Source: Congeria kusceri
Lineage: Eukaryota > Mollusca > Bivalvia > Myida > Dreissenidae
Reading direction: 5' to 3'
Length of the DNA: 64,000 nucleotides
NCBI GenBank assembly: GCA_027627225.1
Contig: CM051033.1
Coordinates: 52,071,410-52,135,409, forward strand
Made by a program: the position numbers and the translations under genes. Below, in pieces: positions 34,163 through 45,414 of this stretch. The notes beneath the pieces are model-generated. The model was not told the origin of the DNA, ran no database searches, and saw nothing but the letters and a program-made list of their open reading frames with translations. Position 1 is the stretch's first letter. The number at the start of each line of letters is the position of its first letter.

Positions 34163-35499
34163 GTATGTATATTCTAATAATAATTACATTGTATCCTGAA
34201 TGAAAAACATTAATATTAGTGCGGAGGTTTTACTGAAGCCTGATTGTAGGGTATCCATGTTCAAATCTAGCCGAACATTTCATGCTTTCATCCGCTCAGC
34301 AAGTCTTAGATATGATATTGACAGCCAGTTAGCATTCCAACAAGCAAGTAAAAAGCTCAGATAAATGGCATTTCGATGTGTGTTTTTTTAAAGTTTCAAT
34401 TGCACAAATATAGATAGCCTATATTCTTTGATGTTTTACATGAACATATCATAGCAGTCCTAGCTTATACAGTGTAATACTATTATACTAATCATTACTC
34501 ATGTGTTTTCTTTAAATATATCACCCAGTATACACATCAATATCATCAAGGATTTAATTATGTGATTTTGAACAATTTTGAACAATGTGCACACGACTAG
34601 GTTGTCAGTTCATTGTTGAATTTCAAATACCCTAAGTACATGAATGTATATTTCTCTCATATAAATAACACTGTATTGTACGTACCTCTATCTACAATAC
34701 AGGTAACAACACGACAGAGTTTGCCACCAGTCAGTACAGGCAATGGGCTTTGCAATAGGTTTAGTTTTTTAAGTCATGTTTCTGAGTTAATAATATGTTA
34801 TTAATATCAAAATTACCAAAAATCCTAGTAATGTTGATTATTGTTATCGCGTACCCAAGTAGAACTTTGACGATTATGTTCTCGCCTTGACTAATTCATA
34901 TCTGTTTGACTGTGTGAAATATATAAACATTACAACTACCTGTAATAAACAAAATTGGAACGCATAGCGTATTTTATAATCGCTTATTTCGATATACATT
35001 TGTGCTCTAAGTTCTGAACATTGGACATTTCAAAAATAGTGTATCATAAATTAGAGTATGCCCATTAAAGTACGTGATTCATTATTGTTTTCATTCGTTT
35101 TCAAGAACGGACTTCAAACCAAACAAGTCAAACAACAAAAAATACTGGCATCTTTGTTTCAGGTGAATCCATCACGTTTACTAATTGGGATTCTCAGCAT
35201 GACGGCGACGTGATGAGCGCTTTTCACGACTGTGTGGTATTTTTGCTAGACGGGAAATGGCAAGCCACGATCTCTTCCCACCAAGGCCTATTTCTATCAG
35301 ACACATTTTCATTTGTGAAAACGGTATGTACATTTTAAAGCTTGATGATGATATGTTTACGCTACTTGTACATTATTACAAAATAGAAATAAAATCGAAA
35401 TAAGAATGTACGGTAAATTGTTTATTGACTGAAATTAATTGTTCAATGTTTTCCATTTCAGATGCAATAATGCCGGTTGTCAACAGTATTGTTAGATAA

Positions 35500-37419
35500 G
35501 AGCAATAGTTTTGAACACGACTGTTTATGACTGGAATATCATTTACATATAACTGCATTTAACATGCATATAGTTCAGTGCGGCGATGGTCATATGGAAA
35601 ATTTAGTGACTTACAAAGGTTTTATGGTTTATTATACGGCTGTAATATTGTAATCATTGCATTTGCGAACACACGAAAAGTGTACAAGATGCAATGCAAT
35701 AAACGTAGACAATCAAATGGTATAAGTCTTTACAATTTAAGCATATTTCTATTTTAGTTCCAAAATTGAAAAGTCTTTTCCTACTTCCCACAGTATTCTA
35801 GCTATATTTGTGTTTTAGATTGTGTTAAATAGTTTTATTAAATTACTAAAAGAGTTGCAATCACTGTCGACCATTCTGAATCCGTGGGAGTATTTGAACA
35901 GCATTGTGTGAAATTATTAATTGAAATGTACAGTCCATTTTGTGAGATTGCAATGCAATATCGTATAAACACTCGTATGTTACAGTAATAACGTATGCAA
36001 GTCCACCAATTGTGTAACAAGTAACAAGTAGTAACGCTTTCTTTTATGCTGAGTTTAACAGCGTATAACGAATTCATCAATAGCATGTATTCATTCGAGA
36101 CTACTGCCCTACTTTTATTCTACAATTTGTTTCGTCATATGACAAGGTAAAAGTTGGGTTAGTACACTGTCATATTTTTTAGTGAGAATACAGACCACGG
36201 AGTTGATTTCAGCAGAAATATAATCATTTATTGTAAAAATAAATATTTAAAAAATAAACTGTGTACAATTTTAGATATAGAATATTAACTGAAGCTATTC
36301 CTGTAAAAATCATCCGTACCAAATCCACGAAACAATTCAAAGCTTGTGTCAGCGACTGGAAATGCATAACCAATTATGTAAGTAGTAGTATTAATATGGA
36401 ACGTTATCAAGCAATAGTTGTAAAATGGAACAAAAACTAGGAATGAAGGCAGTTTAAGAGAACAACGCGTAACAATAAACACAAAGAAGAGCAAACAAGT
36501 ATATTATTTATATTATTAGTACTTATTTCAAGAATACAATACTATTATAACATAACAGTATACAGATCGTTTTTCCTCGATTTGTATGTTACTGTAAATT
36601 TACTACAACACAACATTTTTTTAAGTTGTATACAGAAAAACAATAAACCATTGTTTGTAAGTCATACATGTAAGCCATTGTCAAATATTTAGATATTTGT
36701 ATGTACCAAGTATTTTGAAAACAAAATACAATTGTAATGAAATAAGAAAGCAAACAAAAACATAGAATTGCATAAAACGCCGTTTTTTTCTGAAAAGTTA
36801 TGAGTTCGCTGGATACATAAATACAACATTAGTTACCATGGCAATAAAGCTTTAACACAATCTTAGAACAATAACAACATTGTATCTCTTAAACATTATG
36901 AAAGAAATGTATGAGTGATTATTTTTATTTTAATTATGATAACAAAGTGCACAAATAACATGGATAAATTGCATTGTAACTTGTAGGATTAATGCAAATA
37001 TCCACGACAAAAAACATGAATATTATTTTGGTATCCACGGTTAAAATAAAACCAAAAGGTAGAATTGTTAAAAAATAATCTCCGAAAAGACATATATATA
37101 AATTTTATATGAATAACTGCGGTTAAAAAACGACAAATAGTAATATTGTCAAAAGAACACTGCTATTTTAGGCGAAAATCTCACAAAGACCACGAGCTCT
37201 CTGTGTACGTGAAGATTTATAAGGCACAGTGGCAACAAGGTACAATTTAACATTCTGAAACAACACTAAAACGTGTTGCATCAAATAATATATCTCTGAA
37301 GACAAGAGTGTACTCTAGGTCAAAATATTAAGATAACAAATATAAACATTTGTATTTAAAGACTTATCAAAAGAAACGATTTTGCATTCTTTATGTTTCA
37401 CACTGAGTGCGTATCAACT
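35500..37419. other. 3' flank of the pseudogene and intergenic DNA
   Basis: AATAAA at 35698-35703 is the counterpart of the intact gene's poly(A) signal. Beyond it I see no gene or repeat that I can support. Confidence 0.45.
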
Positions 37420-37796
37420 GGGCTACCAGGTTACAAAGCCTTGGAAAATAAAATTGTGAATCATCCTCTTTACCGGTGTTTGCTATTAATAGGCATGGAT
37501 TCACTGAAGAAGTAATTTTTATTTGGTAAAAAAATACAAAATGATATTCAAATAAAACTTTGTACGTTTTCGTTCTGACGCAAGATCTCTGAGCATATAT
37601 ACATTCACTAGCGGTTGGTCACCAAAAAACTAATAATGGTAACAACGCGGAAGGGTAGCATTTTAACACAACGTTGTATCTGATATTAACTGGAAGAACG
37701 CTAGTTTGCCGGAGAGAGGTTTCTGCTTGATTTGAACCCTGAATCTAACTTTTCCGGGGCGTGGCTCAAATCTACGCGACTATTTTGGGAAGGACG

Positions 37797-40700
37797 CTAG
37801 CTCTTCTTGACTTCCGGTATCTTTCTCTTCCGCAGCGTGACTCCCAGCACCGAAGTGAAGTACATGAAACTCAGCACCATCTGCGCGGACACGAACAGGC
37901 ACGTGTACCACTGCTTGGGTTGGGCATCGACCGCACCTGGGTTGCAAAATATATAACTGGAAATCTTGAAAAAAAAGAATGGAATGTATTGTCGTTTATT
38001 ACTATTGAATCTATGTTGCTGTGTTGTGAGGTTAATATTTAATTGCATTTCACAGAGCATGTGCGGACAAGTGAAAATTTACCAGTTACTATATAATATA
38101 AAATAAATGTTCATAAGCTTTTGTCAAAAAACGATAAATAAGACAGATTACGAATGTGCCGCCCCATGCATGATAACTAATAAAACGTACAAATTTGCCG
38201 TTTCAACGAGGAGAATAGGGAAGAAAAAGACGATGCTGCTGATAATAAAAGTGAATAAATTTTCCAAGAGCGTTAGTGATTCGGTGCAGGTTTCACGAAA
38301 TAGCTACGTTATATCCCAGTAATTAACTGAATTTGATACAAGTGCAATAAATTTCATAGGTGAAACATTTAATCTAATGATATCATTTGAGCTGGATAAG
38401 CAACTTTTTTTGTGAAACCGGGACCTGGCCCTTGACTACGAACATTCTTTTGCCAAATTTTAGTTTAAATCTTAAACATTCCACCAATGGAAATAAAAGC
38501 TCTTTTGTAACACGCATTCTTATTGGTCAATATTTGTTGTTGAGTCTCATGATTTTTGAGAATCGCAACCTTCGTTGTAATGGGATGTTATCATCATCAC
38601 TCTATGTTAATTAACAGAAAACAGCAAAAAAAAAATCTTTGATTGTATTCCTAATATCAGGCAAAGCAAAACATCTCTATAATTGTATTCCTTAGTTATG
38701 TCAAGTATCAGAAAAAAACAAAACATCTCTATAATTGTATTCCTTAGTCTATGTTAAGTATCAGAATAGCAAAACATCTCTATAATTGTATACCTTAGTC
38801 TATGTCAAGTATCAGAAAACGCAAAACATCTCTATAATTGTATTTCTTAATCTATGTTAAGTATAAGAAAAAGCAAAACATCTCTATAATTTTATTCCTT
38901 AGTCATACTAAGTAGCAGAAAAAAGCAAAACATCTTTATAATTGTATTCCTTAACCTATGTTAAGTATAAGAAAAAAGCAAAACATCTTTATAATTGTAT
39001 TCCTTGATCTATGTTAAGTTGCCGAACACAGCAAACAGATCGCTATAATTGTATTTCTTAATCTATGTTAAGTATCAGAAAAAGCAAAACATCTCTATAA
39101 TTGTATTCCTTAGTCTATGATAAGTATCAGAAAAAGCAAAACATCTCTATAATTGTATTCCTTAGTCTATGTTAAGTATCAGAAAAAGCAAAACATCTCT
39201 ATAATTGTATTCCTTAGTCTATGTTAAGTATCAGAAAAAGCAAAACATCTCTATAATTGTATTTCTTAATCTATGTTAAGTATCAGAAAAAGCAAAACAT
39301 CTCTATAATTGTATTCCTTAGTCTATGATAAGTTAAAGAAAACAGGAAAACAATCTATAATTGTAATCTTTTATCTATGATAAACAACATAAAACAGCAA
39401 AATATCTCTATATTTGTATTCCTTAATCTATGTTAAGCACAACAAACAGCAAAATATCATCTCTATAATTGTATTTCTAAAAGTCAAGAACTAACCGCAA
39501 AGCGTTGCCGTGGAAACGAAGAAGAACAGGTGAAAGAAAGCGCGTGTAGAGGATCACAATCTGTACGGGGTCATCGGTAATGTCCGGATCAGCCAAGACG
39601 GCAGAAAATATCAGTCATACAAATATTCGTACATGAACTTAATGAAATGGTTACTTGTTCCTTTAATATATGTAATACTGATGTTGATGATAGGGAGGGG
39701 AGGCCTGCACCAACAGAAACATGCGGATAGTCGCTATGTAGGCCTGCACCAACAGAAACAAGAGGACAGTCGCTATGTAGGCCTGCACCAAGAGGACAGT
39801 CGCTATGTAGGCCTGCACCAACAGAAACAAGAGGACAGTCGCTATGTAGGTCTGCACCAAGAGGACAGTCGCTATGTAGGACTGCACCAAAAGGACAGTC
39901 GCTATGTAGGCCTGCACCAACAAAAACAAGAGGACAGTCGCTATGTAGGCCTGCGCCAAGAGGACAGTCGCTATGTAGGCCTGCACCAACAGAAACAAGA
40001 GGACAGTCGCTATGTAGGCCTGCACCAACAGGATCTGGTTGACAATTGGCACTGAACGAAATTTGTTTGACGTTCTTATGTCTCGTATATTGTTGTATGT
40101 TACTCATAGATGTACGTATGTAGAAAACACATACATACGCGTATGTATGTTTTTATTTAACGAGAGTGAACACATTTTTACGTGCATGCAATTTATTTCA
40201 TATACACTATTGATTTTAGGTAACAGCTACTAACTAGTATGATAGATCTAGCTACGAAGAAATACTGTGTAAGATAAAACATAAACTATTATGTATTTAC
40301 GGTTAATAAGGAAAAGAAAGGATCACGTTTCATCGAAACTATTATAAATGTGTGTCGAACAACAAGTAGGTCATTCTTTATTTTAACTTCCATAAGTTAG
40401 TTATGCATTATAATTATTTAGTACATACACTTAAATGTAGAGTCACAAATCATATCTCAAATGCATGGTGAGAGAGCAACTTACGAGAGATAAGAATGAC
40501 GATAACGAGGTTGATGGTCTGTATAACCAACATCGAAACCGAGCCCTACAACGAAACGAACCATTGATTTTAGAGTAAATACCACTTCTGTCAATTCAGT
40601 TATTAGTATCGAAAAGTTTCTTTAAAAATCTGACGCTATTTTAGTTTGAAAGCAATACACGATACGCTATGGAATTTTTAACCACGCCTACTTGGGTCAA

Positions 40701-43700
40701 AGTCAGACAACACGGTTGAAAGACTACGAATGTTTTACAAGACATGTCCGTCAAACAATTACAGCTTTCTGAATGGCTAAATCAAATCTCGTTGTACGGT
40801 CAATTGGTATTATGACGTGATTTGATTGACAGTATGAAAGCTTGGATTTGTTTGACGGAGATCTCTTTAACAACATTCGTATAAACAATTACAGCTTTCT
40901 GAATGGCTAAATCAAATCTCGTTGTACGGTCAATTGGTTTTATGGCGTGATTTGGTTGACAGTATGAAAGCTTGGATTTGTTTGACGGAGGTGTCTTTAA
41001 CAACATTCGTATACCGTCAACGGCTTTAACGGAAATTGACCTGGGTAGGCGTGGTTATAAATCCCATAGCGTTCCGTCAATTGTAGAGTGAGCGTTGTTA
41101 TTTGATTTTAATGACATCGAAGTTTCGAATTGAACGGTACTAAACGTAACGTATAACTGACAAATAGGACCATTACAATGTGGGTAATATTAAAGGTGGA
41201 GTATACGAACTTACCTCCAAACGGGTGGCAAATATTATTAAATAGACGTATTAAATTGTATTTGAAATAAATTAATAATCATATAATTGGGGGAAAACGC
41301 CATAATAAGCGAGTTATTTAATCTAAAAAAAATAATGGTTAAGTTTACAGCTGGAATCACTAGTATATGCATATAAGCCGAGACGACGTTTTTAAAGCTA
41401 CAAAACCCTAATAAATAATACAATACTCGATGAGAAAGTTGGTTTAATTAACCCCAAAATTTTGTCTTCGATATTTTGATAATAATTTTACTTTTTATCT
41501 ACTTTAAAAGCATGTGTTTCTTGAATAATGTTACAGGCCACTCTGATAATACTCGTTTTATTGACGTTTTGACTTAGCGCCTTTCTCTAAATATGAAAAG
41601 TAGTTTACAGACTACAGTTTTGATGAGTAATGACATAACATATTAAAAATAATGTAAATGTTTTCAACGTCAACATGACGCTGCTTACGATGACGCCAAA
41701 AATGATGTTACTCAATATTGATATGAATAGTTGAACATGCACACGTTAATCTATAAACAGTAATACATATACAAATGCAATCTACTTACCGCGGTCAAGG
41801 CCTTGTGTTTGTCTATCTCGGTGGAAGGGAGGCTGTCAACCAGGGTCAACATGACCAGGCAAATGAGCTGAAAGTTTGATAGTGTATTTTCATAATTTCG
41901 ATTAGGTCCAGAGACCCATAAGGACAACAAATTTACAAAGAAGCAATACTATGGCAGGACAATGTATCACCATGTTAATAGAGACACTTAAAAATGAGAA
42001 CACTAACATTTGATAGTATTTATAGACATTCGCACGATTAATATATTACTTTTTTCCTTAATTCGCTAACAACTACAGCAATCTTAACCAGCGGTATTTG
42101 ACGTTTATGTATTCATTATTGTAGGCTAGAAGCTTTTTTGTATGCTTTATTGCTGAAATAAATGTTCTTGTTGTTGTTGTTGTTGTTGTATAGAGCTGAA
42201 ATAAATAAACAAGTACGCCTTTTTCCTATACAACGTATGGTAGCTGATAGAGAAAACTACTATTATAATACTCTAATTGAAACATGCAAAACATTTTGCA
42301 ATTAGACAACATTTTGGTTAATAAACTTATTTATAAAGGCACAGTTTTTTTGTCTCGAAGGAATTAAATACGTAAACACCTAAATTGGACCAGTCCAGTC
42401 AAAAGATTGTGTGTGATTTAAAGGGACTTGTTAACAGATTTTAGTACTTTTTAGAAATGTCAATTTATATCTTCACTGCTAAAACTAAAGCAGTTGGACT
42501 AACCAACAACGCATATTATATAAAGAAAAAATAATGAAAAGATTTGCCTTCGCCGGGATTCGAACCTACGACAGCGGAATCGAAAATCAGTTGCGCTAGC
42601 CACTTTGCCATTCTAACATACAATCATTGTAATAAAATTGTCAACGCTTTTAAGTGATACACGTGTTTTCTAAAATACAAAACAAACTCTTTATACAAAA
42701 CAAACTCTTTATAATTTTATCCATTTCAGTTAATTAATTTTTCTTAAACGACTATATACTTGTATTACATATTCTCAGTAGTGTTATTTCGCTTGTTTAT
42801 ATATGATATCTTTTAAGTATTATTCTTTTTGGGATCCACGACACAAATTTTGAAAAATGTCAAGTTGCCAATATATGAACAGGTCCCTTTAACTATATGT
42901 ACATTTTTGAAAGATTTTGTCATGAGCAAATGAGAAATACAATATGTTTAAGCTTTGCACAAATGTATGGAGTAAAATAACTAATAATTCAGAATGAAAT
43001 GAATTATAGATGAATAAAATAACGGTTCAAAATCAAATGAATTATAGATGTAAAATGTTTAGGACAAATATTTTACAAGATTACACAAAACTATAATATT
43101 CCTATATTCATGCGGGGGCTGAAAACCAGAAGGTAACAGCTGTTACTGATTTCAATGGCAGTTGCTTCCTTCTGGTTTTCATCCCTCGCATTCATTAAGG
43201 AGAAATACACAGATCGCAAGGTAATGGAATATGTTAACAATATATACTCGTATAATTATAATTATGGAATATGTATTTAAAAACAGGTGTTACAAAACTA
43301 TGTTCGAATAACACTGTCGCAGTTGCTGCCATGGGTACACACATGTATACAAACAGTACCTGCATAACGATTATTGCTGATATGCCCTTCGCCCCAGTGA
43401 CATGTGTCAACACGAATCCACAGCACGCCTTGCGTCGGTCGCACTTTGAGGGATCATTGATTTAAAATCTTCAAATTCGCTCCTGTGAAGATGTAGAATT
43501 ACGTTTATTATAATAATGTATCCGTTTAAAATAGTCTGCACGTATATATTACAGTATGCTTGTGTTTCATCGGATATATTGTTTAATAAGGAATAGCAAT
43601 GATAACAACCATTGATTAGTGTTTGTTTTAAATTAACCAGTTGCAAGTCAAGATTAAGATGTGTATATGTGTGATTCAAAATCTGATATGTTCATGTGGC

Positions 43701-45414
43701 CAAATGGACGCTTATGCTAATAATAATGCGCTATATTTAAACCATTATGATCACGTCATGCATCATTTGACTTTGAAATCCTCATTTTCAAGATGGTAGC
43801 CGAATGAACGTTCACACTTAAAATAATAACTATATTCAACTCATCATGATTAACTGATACATTATGTGACCTTGAGGACATCCTCTTGAAGATAAGAACC
43901 AAAATAACGTTTACACTAATAATAATAACTATATTGAAATCACCACGATCAACTGACACATTATGTTACCTTGAGGACATCCTCTTCAATATGGTAACGA
44001 AATGTGCGTTTACACTAATAACAATACGCTGTATTTAAATCATCACAATAACGTGACATATTATGTGACCTTGCGGACATCCTCTTCAAGATGGTAACCA
44101 AATGGACGTTTTACTAATAACTATAAGCTATATTAAAACAATCATGATCACTTGATGCATCATGTGACCTTGAAATCCTCCTCTTCAAGATTGCAGGCGA
44201 ACGGACGTTTACACTAATAATAATCAGCTATATTTAAGCCATCATGATCACTTGATGCATCATGTGACCTAGAAATCCTCCTCTTCAAGAGTGCAGGCGA
44301 ACGGACGTTTACACTAATAATAATCAGCTATATTTAAGCCATCATGATCACTTGATGCATCATGTGACCTTGAAAAAATCCTCCTCTTCAAGATTGCAGG
44401 CGAACGGACGTTTACACTAATAATAATCAGCTATATTTAAGCCATCATGATCACTTGATGCATCATGAGACCTAGAAATCCTCCTCTTCAAGATTGCAGG
44501 CGAACGGACGTTTGCACTAATAATAATCAGCTATTTTTAATCCTTCATGATCACTTGATGCATCATGAGACCTTGAAATCCTCCTCTTCAAGATTGCAGG
44601 CGAACGGACGTTTACACTAATAATAATCAGCTATATTTAAGCCATCATGATCACTTGATGCATCATGTGACCTTGAAATCCTCCTCTTCAAGATTGCAGG
44701 CGAACGGACGTTTACACTAATAATAATCAGCTATATTTAAGCCATCATGATCACTTGATGCATCATGTGACCTTGAAATCCTCCTCTTCAAGATTGCAGG
44801 CGAACGGATGTTTACACTAATAATAATCAGCTATATTTAAGCCATCATGATCACTTGATGCATCATGTGACCTAGAAATCCTCCTCTTCAAGATTGCAGG
44901 CGAACGGACGTTTACACTAATAATGATCAGCTATATTTAAGCCATCATGATCACTTGATGCATCATGTGACCTTGAAATCCTCCTCTTCAAGATTGCAGG
45001 CGAACGGACGTTTACACTAATAATAATCAGCTATATTTAAGCCATCATGATCACTTGATGCATCATGTGACCTTGAAATCCTCCTCTTCAAGATTGCAGG
45101 CGAACGGACGTTTACACTAATAATAATCAGCTATATTTAAGCCATCATGATCAGGTGACGCATCATCATCCTATTCAAGAAGTGAAGATTTTAATCGAAT
45201 GAATGAACGTTAAGACCAGTATTAATAATGAGCAAAATTTAGACCATAATGATCACGTGCAAATCACGTGGTGTTTCATGTGACCTTGAAATCCTCCTCT
45301 TCAAGATGGTAGGCAAGGAACTCCGCAGCCTCGTCCATGTACTTGTAGAGAGCCTCGTCCATGTACTTGTAGAGACGGTCCGTATCCTCGATAGTCAATG
45401 TGATGGTTCGTGGT
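37797..45414 (-). CDS. Unrecognised membrane-protein gene, partial model of four 3' exons
   Basis: Proposed minus-strand exons in coding order: 45285-45414, 41790-41867, 39496-39560, 37797-37956. Lengths 130, 78, 65 and 160 keep the frame at every junction. Acceptors are good (TTTTTTAG, TTTCAG, TTCCAG), as are donors GTAAGT and GTTAGT; GTCACA after the first exon is weak. The first exon is acidic, with YMDEAAEFLAYHLEEEDF. The last has a hydrophobic segment (LFVSAQMVLSFMYFTSVLGV) followed by a basic tail ending KKS, consistent with a C-terminal membrane helix and short cytosolic tail. The last exon has a paralogue at 26160-26321. I do not recognise the family. The 39496 exon is the weakest, and the 45285 exon could instead end a different gene (stop 5 nt past the donor). 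Further 5' exons were not found. Confidence 0.45.
38000..38639. other. Intron of the unrecognised minus-strand gene
   Basis: Nothing beyond AT-rich intronic sequence that I can support. Confidence 0.4.
38640..39475. repeat. 52-bp minisatellite, about sixteen units
   Basis: Units of AAAAAGCAAAACATCTCTAT followed by AATTGTATTCCTTAGTCTATGTTAAGTATCAG. The middle units are nearly identical and the edge units diverge, as expected of unequal exchange. Confidence 0.95.
39633..40055 (+). CDS. Candidate repetitive secreted protein (140 aa)
   Basis: The ORF begins MNLMKWLLVPLIYVILMLMI, a good signal-peptide pattern (Lys, then a hydrophobic run), followed by repeats of GLHQQKQEDSRYV and the shorter GLHQEDSRYV, and a unique tail QDLVDNWH. 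Repeat periods of 39 and 30 bp keep the frame, but they also keep other frames open on both strands (a 172-codon frame on the minus strand over the same bases), so an open frame alone is weak evidence. The non-repetitive signal-like start is the argument for a gene. It could be a repetitive matrix, adhesive or peptide-precursor protein, or chance. It lies inside an intron of the minus-strand gene. Confidence 0.3.
   Translation: MNLMKWLLVPLIYVILMLMIGRGGLHQQKHADSRYVGLHQQKQEDSRYVGLHQEDSRYVGLHQQKQEDSRYVGLHQEDSRYVGLHQKDSRYVGLHQQKQEDSRYVGLRQEDSRYVGLHQQKQEDSRYVGLHQQDLVDNWH
39701..40030. repeat. 39/30-bp coding-compatible minisatellite
   Basis: Units of GGCCTGCACCAACAGAAACA plus AGAGGACAGTCGCTATGTA, alternating with units that lack the 9-bp CAGAAACAA part. 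About nine units in total. Confidence 0.95.
40056..40660. other. Intronic, nothing recognised
   Basis: No gene or repeat that I can support. Confidence 0.4.
40661..41075. mobile_element. MITE with internal tandem duplication
   Basis: Inverted ends: GATACGCTATGGAATTTTTA continuing AACCACGCCTACTTGGGTCAA at the left, and the inverse (TTGACCTGGGTAGGCGTGGT to CATAGCGTTC) at the right, about 40 bp each. Inside, a block of about 130 bp (40757-40886) is repeated at 40887-41010 nearly identically. No ORF and no clear target duplication. Confidence 0.75.
41076..41789. other. Intronic, nothing recognised
   Basis: AT-rich; no gene or repeat that I can support. Confidence 0.4.
42418..42892 (-). mobile_element. 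TIR-bounded element with tRNA-like core, copy 3
   Basis: 475 bp and the best-preserved termini: TTAAAGGGACTTGTTAACAG and TATATGAACAGGTCCCTTTAA. The tRNA-like core on the minus strand (42545-42617) has a B-box-like GGATTCGAACC region on the plus complement and an A-box-like TGGCTAGCGCAA. Located in an intron of the minus-strand gene. Confidence 0.75.
42893..43680. other. Intronic stretch around the hairpin
   Basis: Apart from the hairpin, nothing supportable. Confidence 0.4.
43111..43190 (+). ncRNA. 80-nt long-stem hairpin, possible small-RNA precursor
   Basis: Left arm GCGGGGGCTGAAAACCAGAA GGTAACAGCTG and right arm CAGTTGCTTCCTTCTGGTTT TCATCCCTCGCA pair over about 31 positions with few mismatches, with a 16-17-nt loop. 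Size and shape fit an animal pre-miRNA. It could equally be a tiny palindromic repeat. A similar CGCAGCTGTTACCTCC string occurs at about 46088-46104. Confidence 0.4.
43690..45172. repeat. 100-bp minisatellite, about fourteen units, containing an exon end
   Basis: Exactly 100 bp per unit from about 44400 on: CGAACGGACGTTTACACTAA then TAATAATCAGCTATATTTAA, GCCATCATGATCACTTGATG, CATCATGTGACCTTGAAATC, CTCCTCTTCAAGATTGCAGG. Early units (43690-44150) are diverged. The last 30 bp of each unit match the 3' end of the coding exon at 45285-45414, including the splice junction, so the exon end is the outermost member of the array. Confidence 0.93.

Larger units (their letters stand above)
29942..35499 (+). 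pseudogene. Decayed tandem copy of the SH3b-mucin-lectin gene
   Basis: Exon remnants match gene 13635-23849 in order: 29942-29958 (MFCVL start), 31254-31377, 31901-31973, 32686-33024, 33330-33599, 34013-34162, 35163-35323, 35462-35499. Damage: exons 2 and 3 are fused by a deletion that removes intron 2 and most of exon 3, leaving TGA at 31348; the mucin exon has TAA at 32715; the first half of CTLD2 and most linker exons are missing; and exon 11 is 161 nt instead of 168, a frameshift. CTLD1 (33330-33599 and 34013-34162) is still fully open with all six cysteines, so a shorter transcript with one lectin domain is not excluded. The GC donor of intron 3 is preserved. Confidence 0.85.

Noticed and set aside
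39589..40107. 172-codon minus-strand frame over the 39/30-bp repeat
   Set aside because: No signal-like start and a composition forced by the repeat period; the plus-strand frame is the better candidate, though also uncertain.
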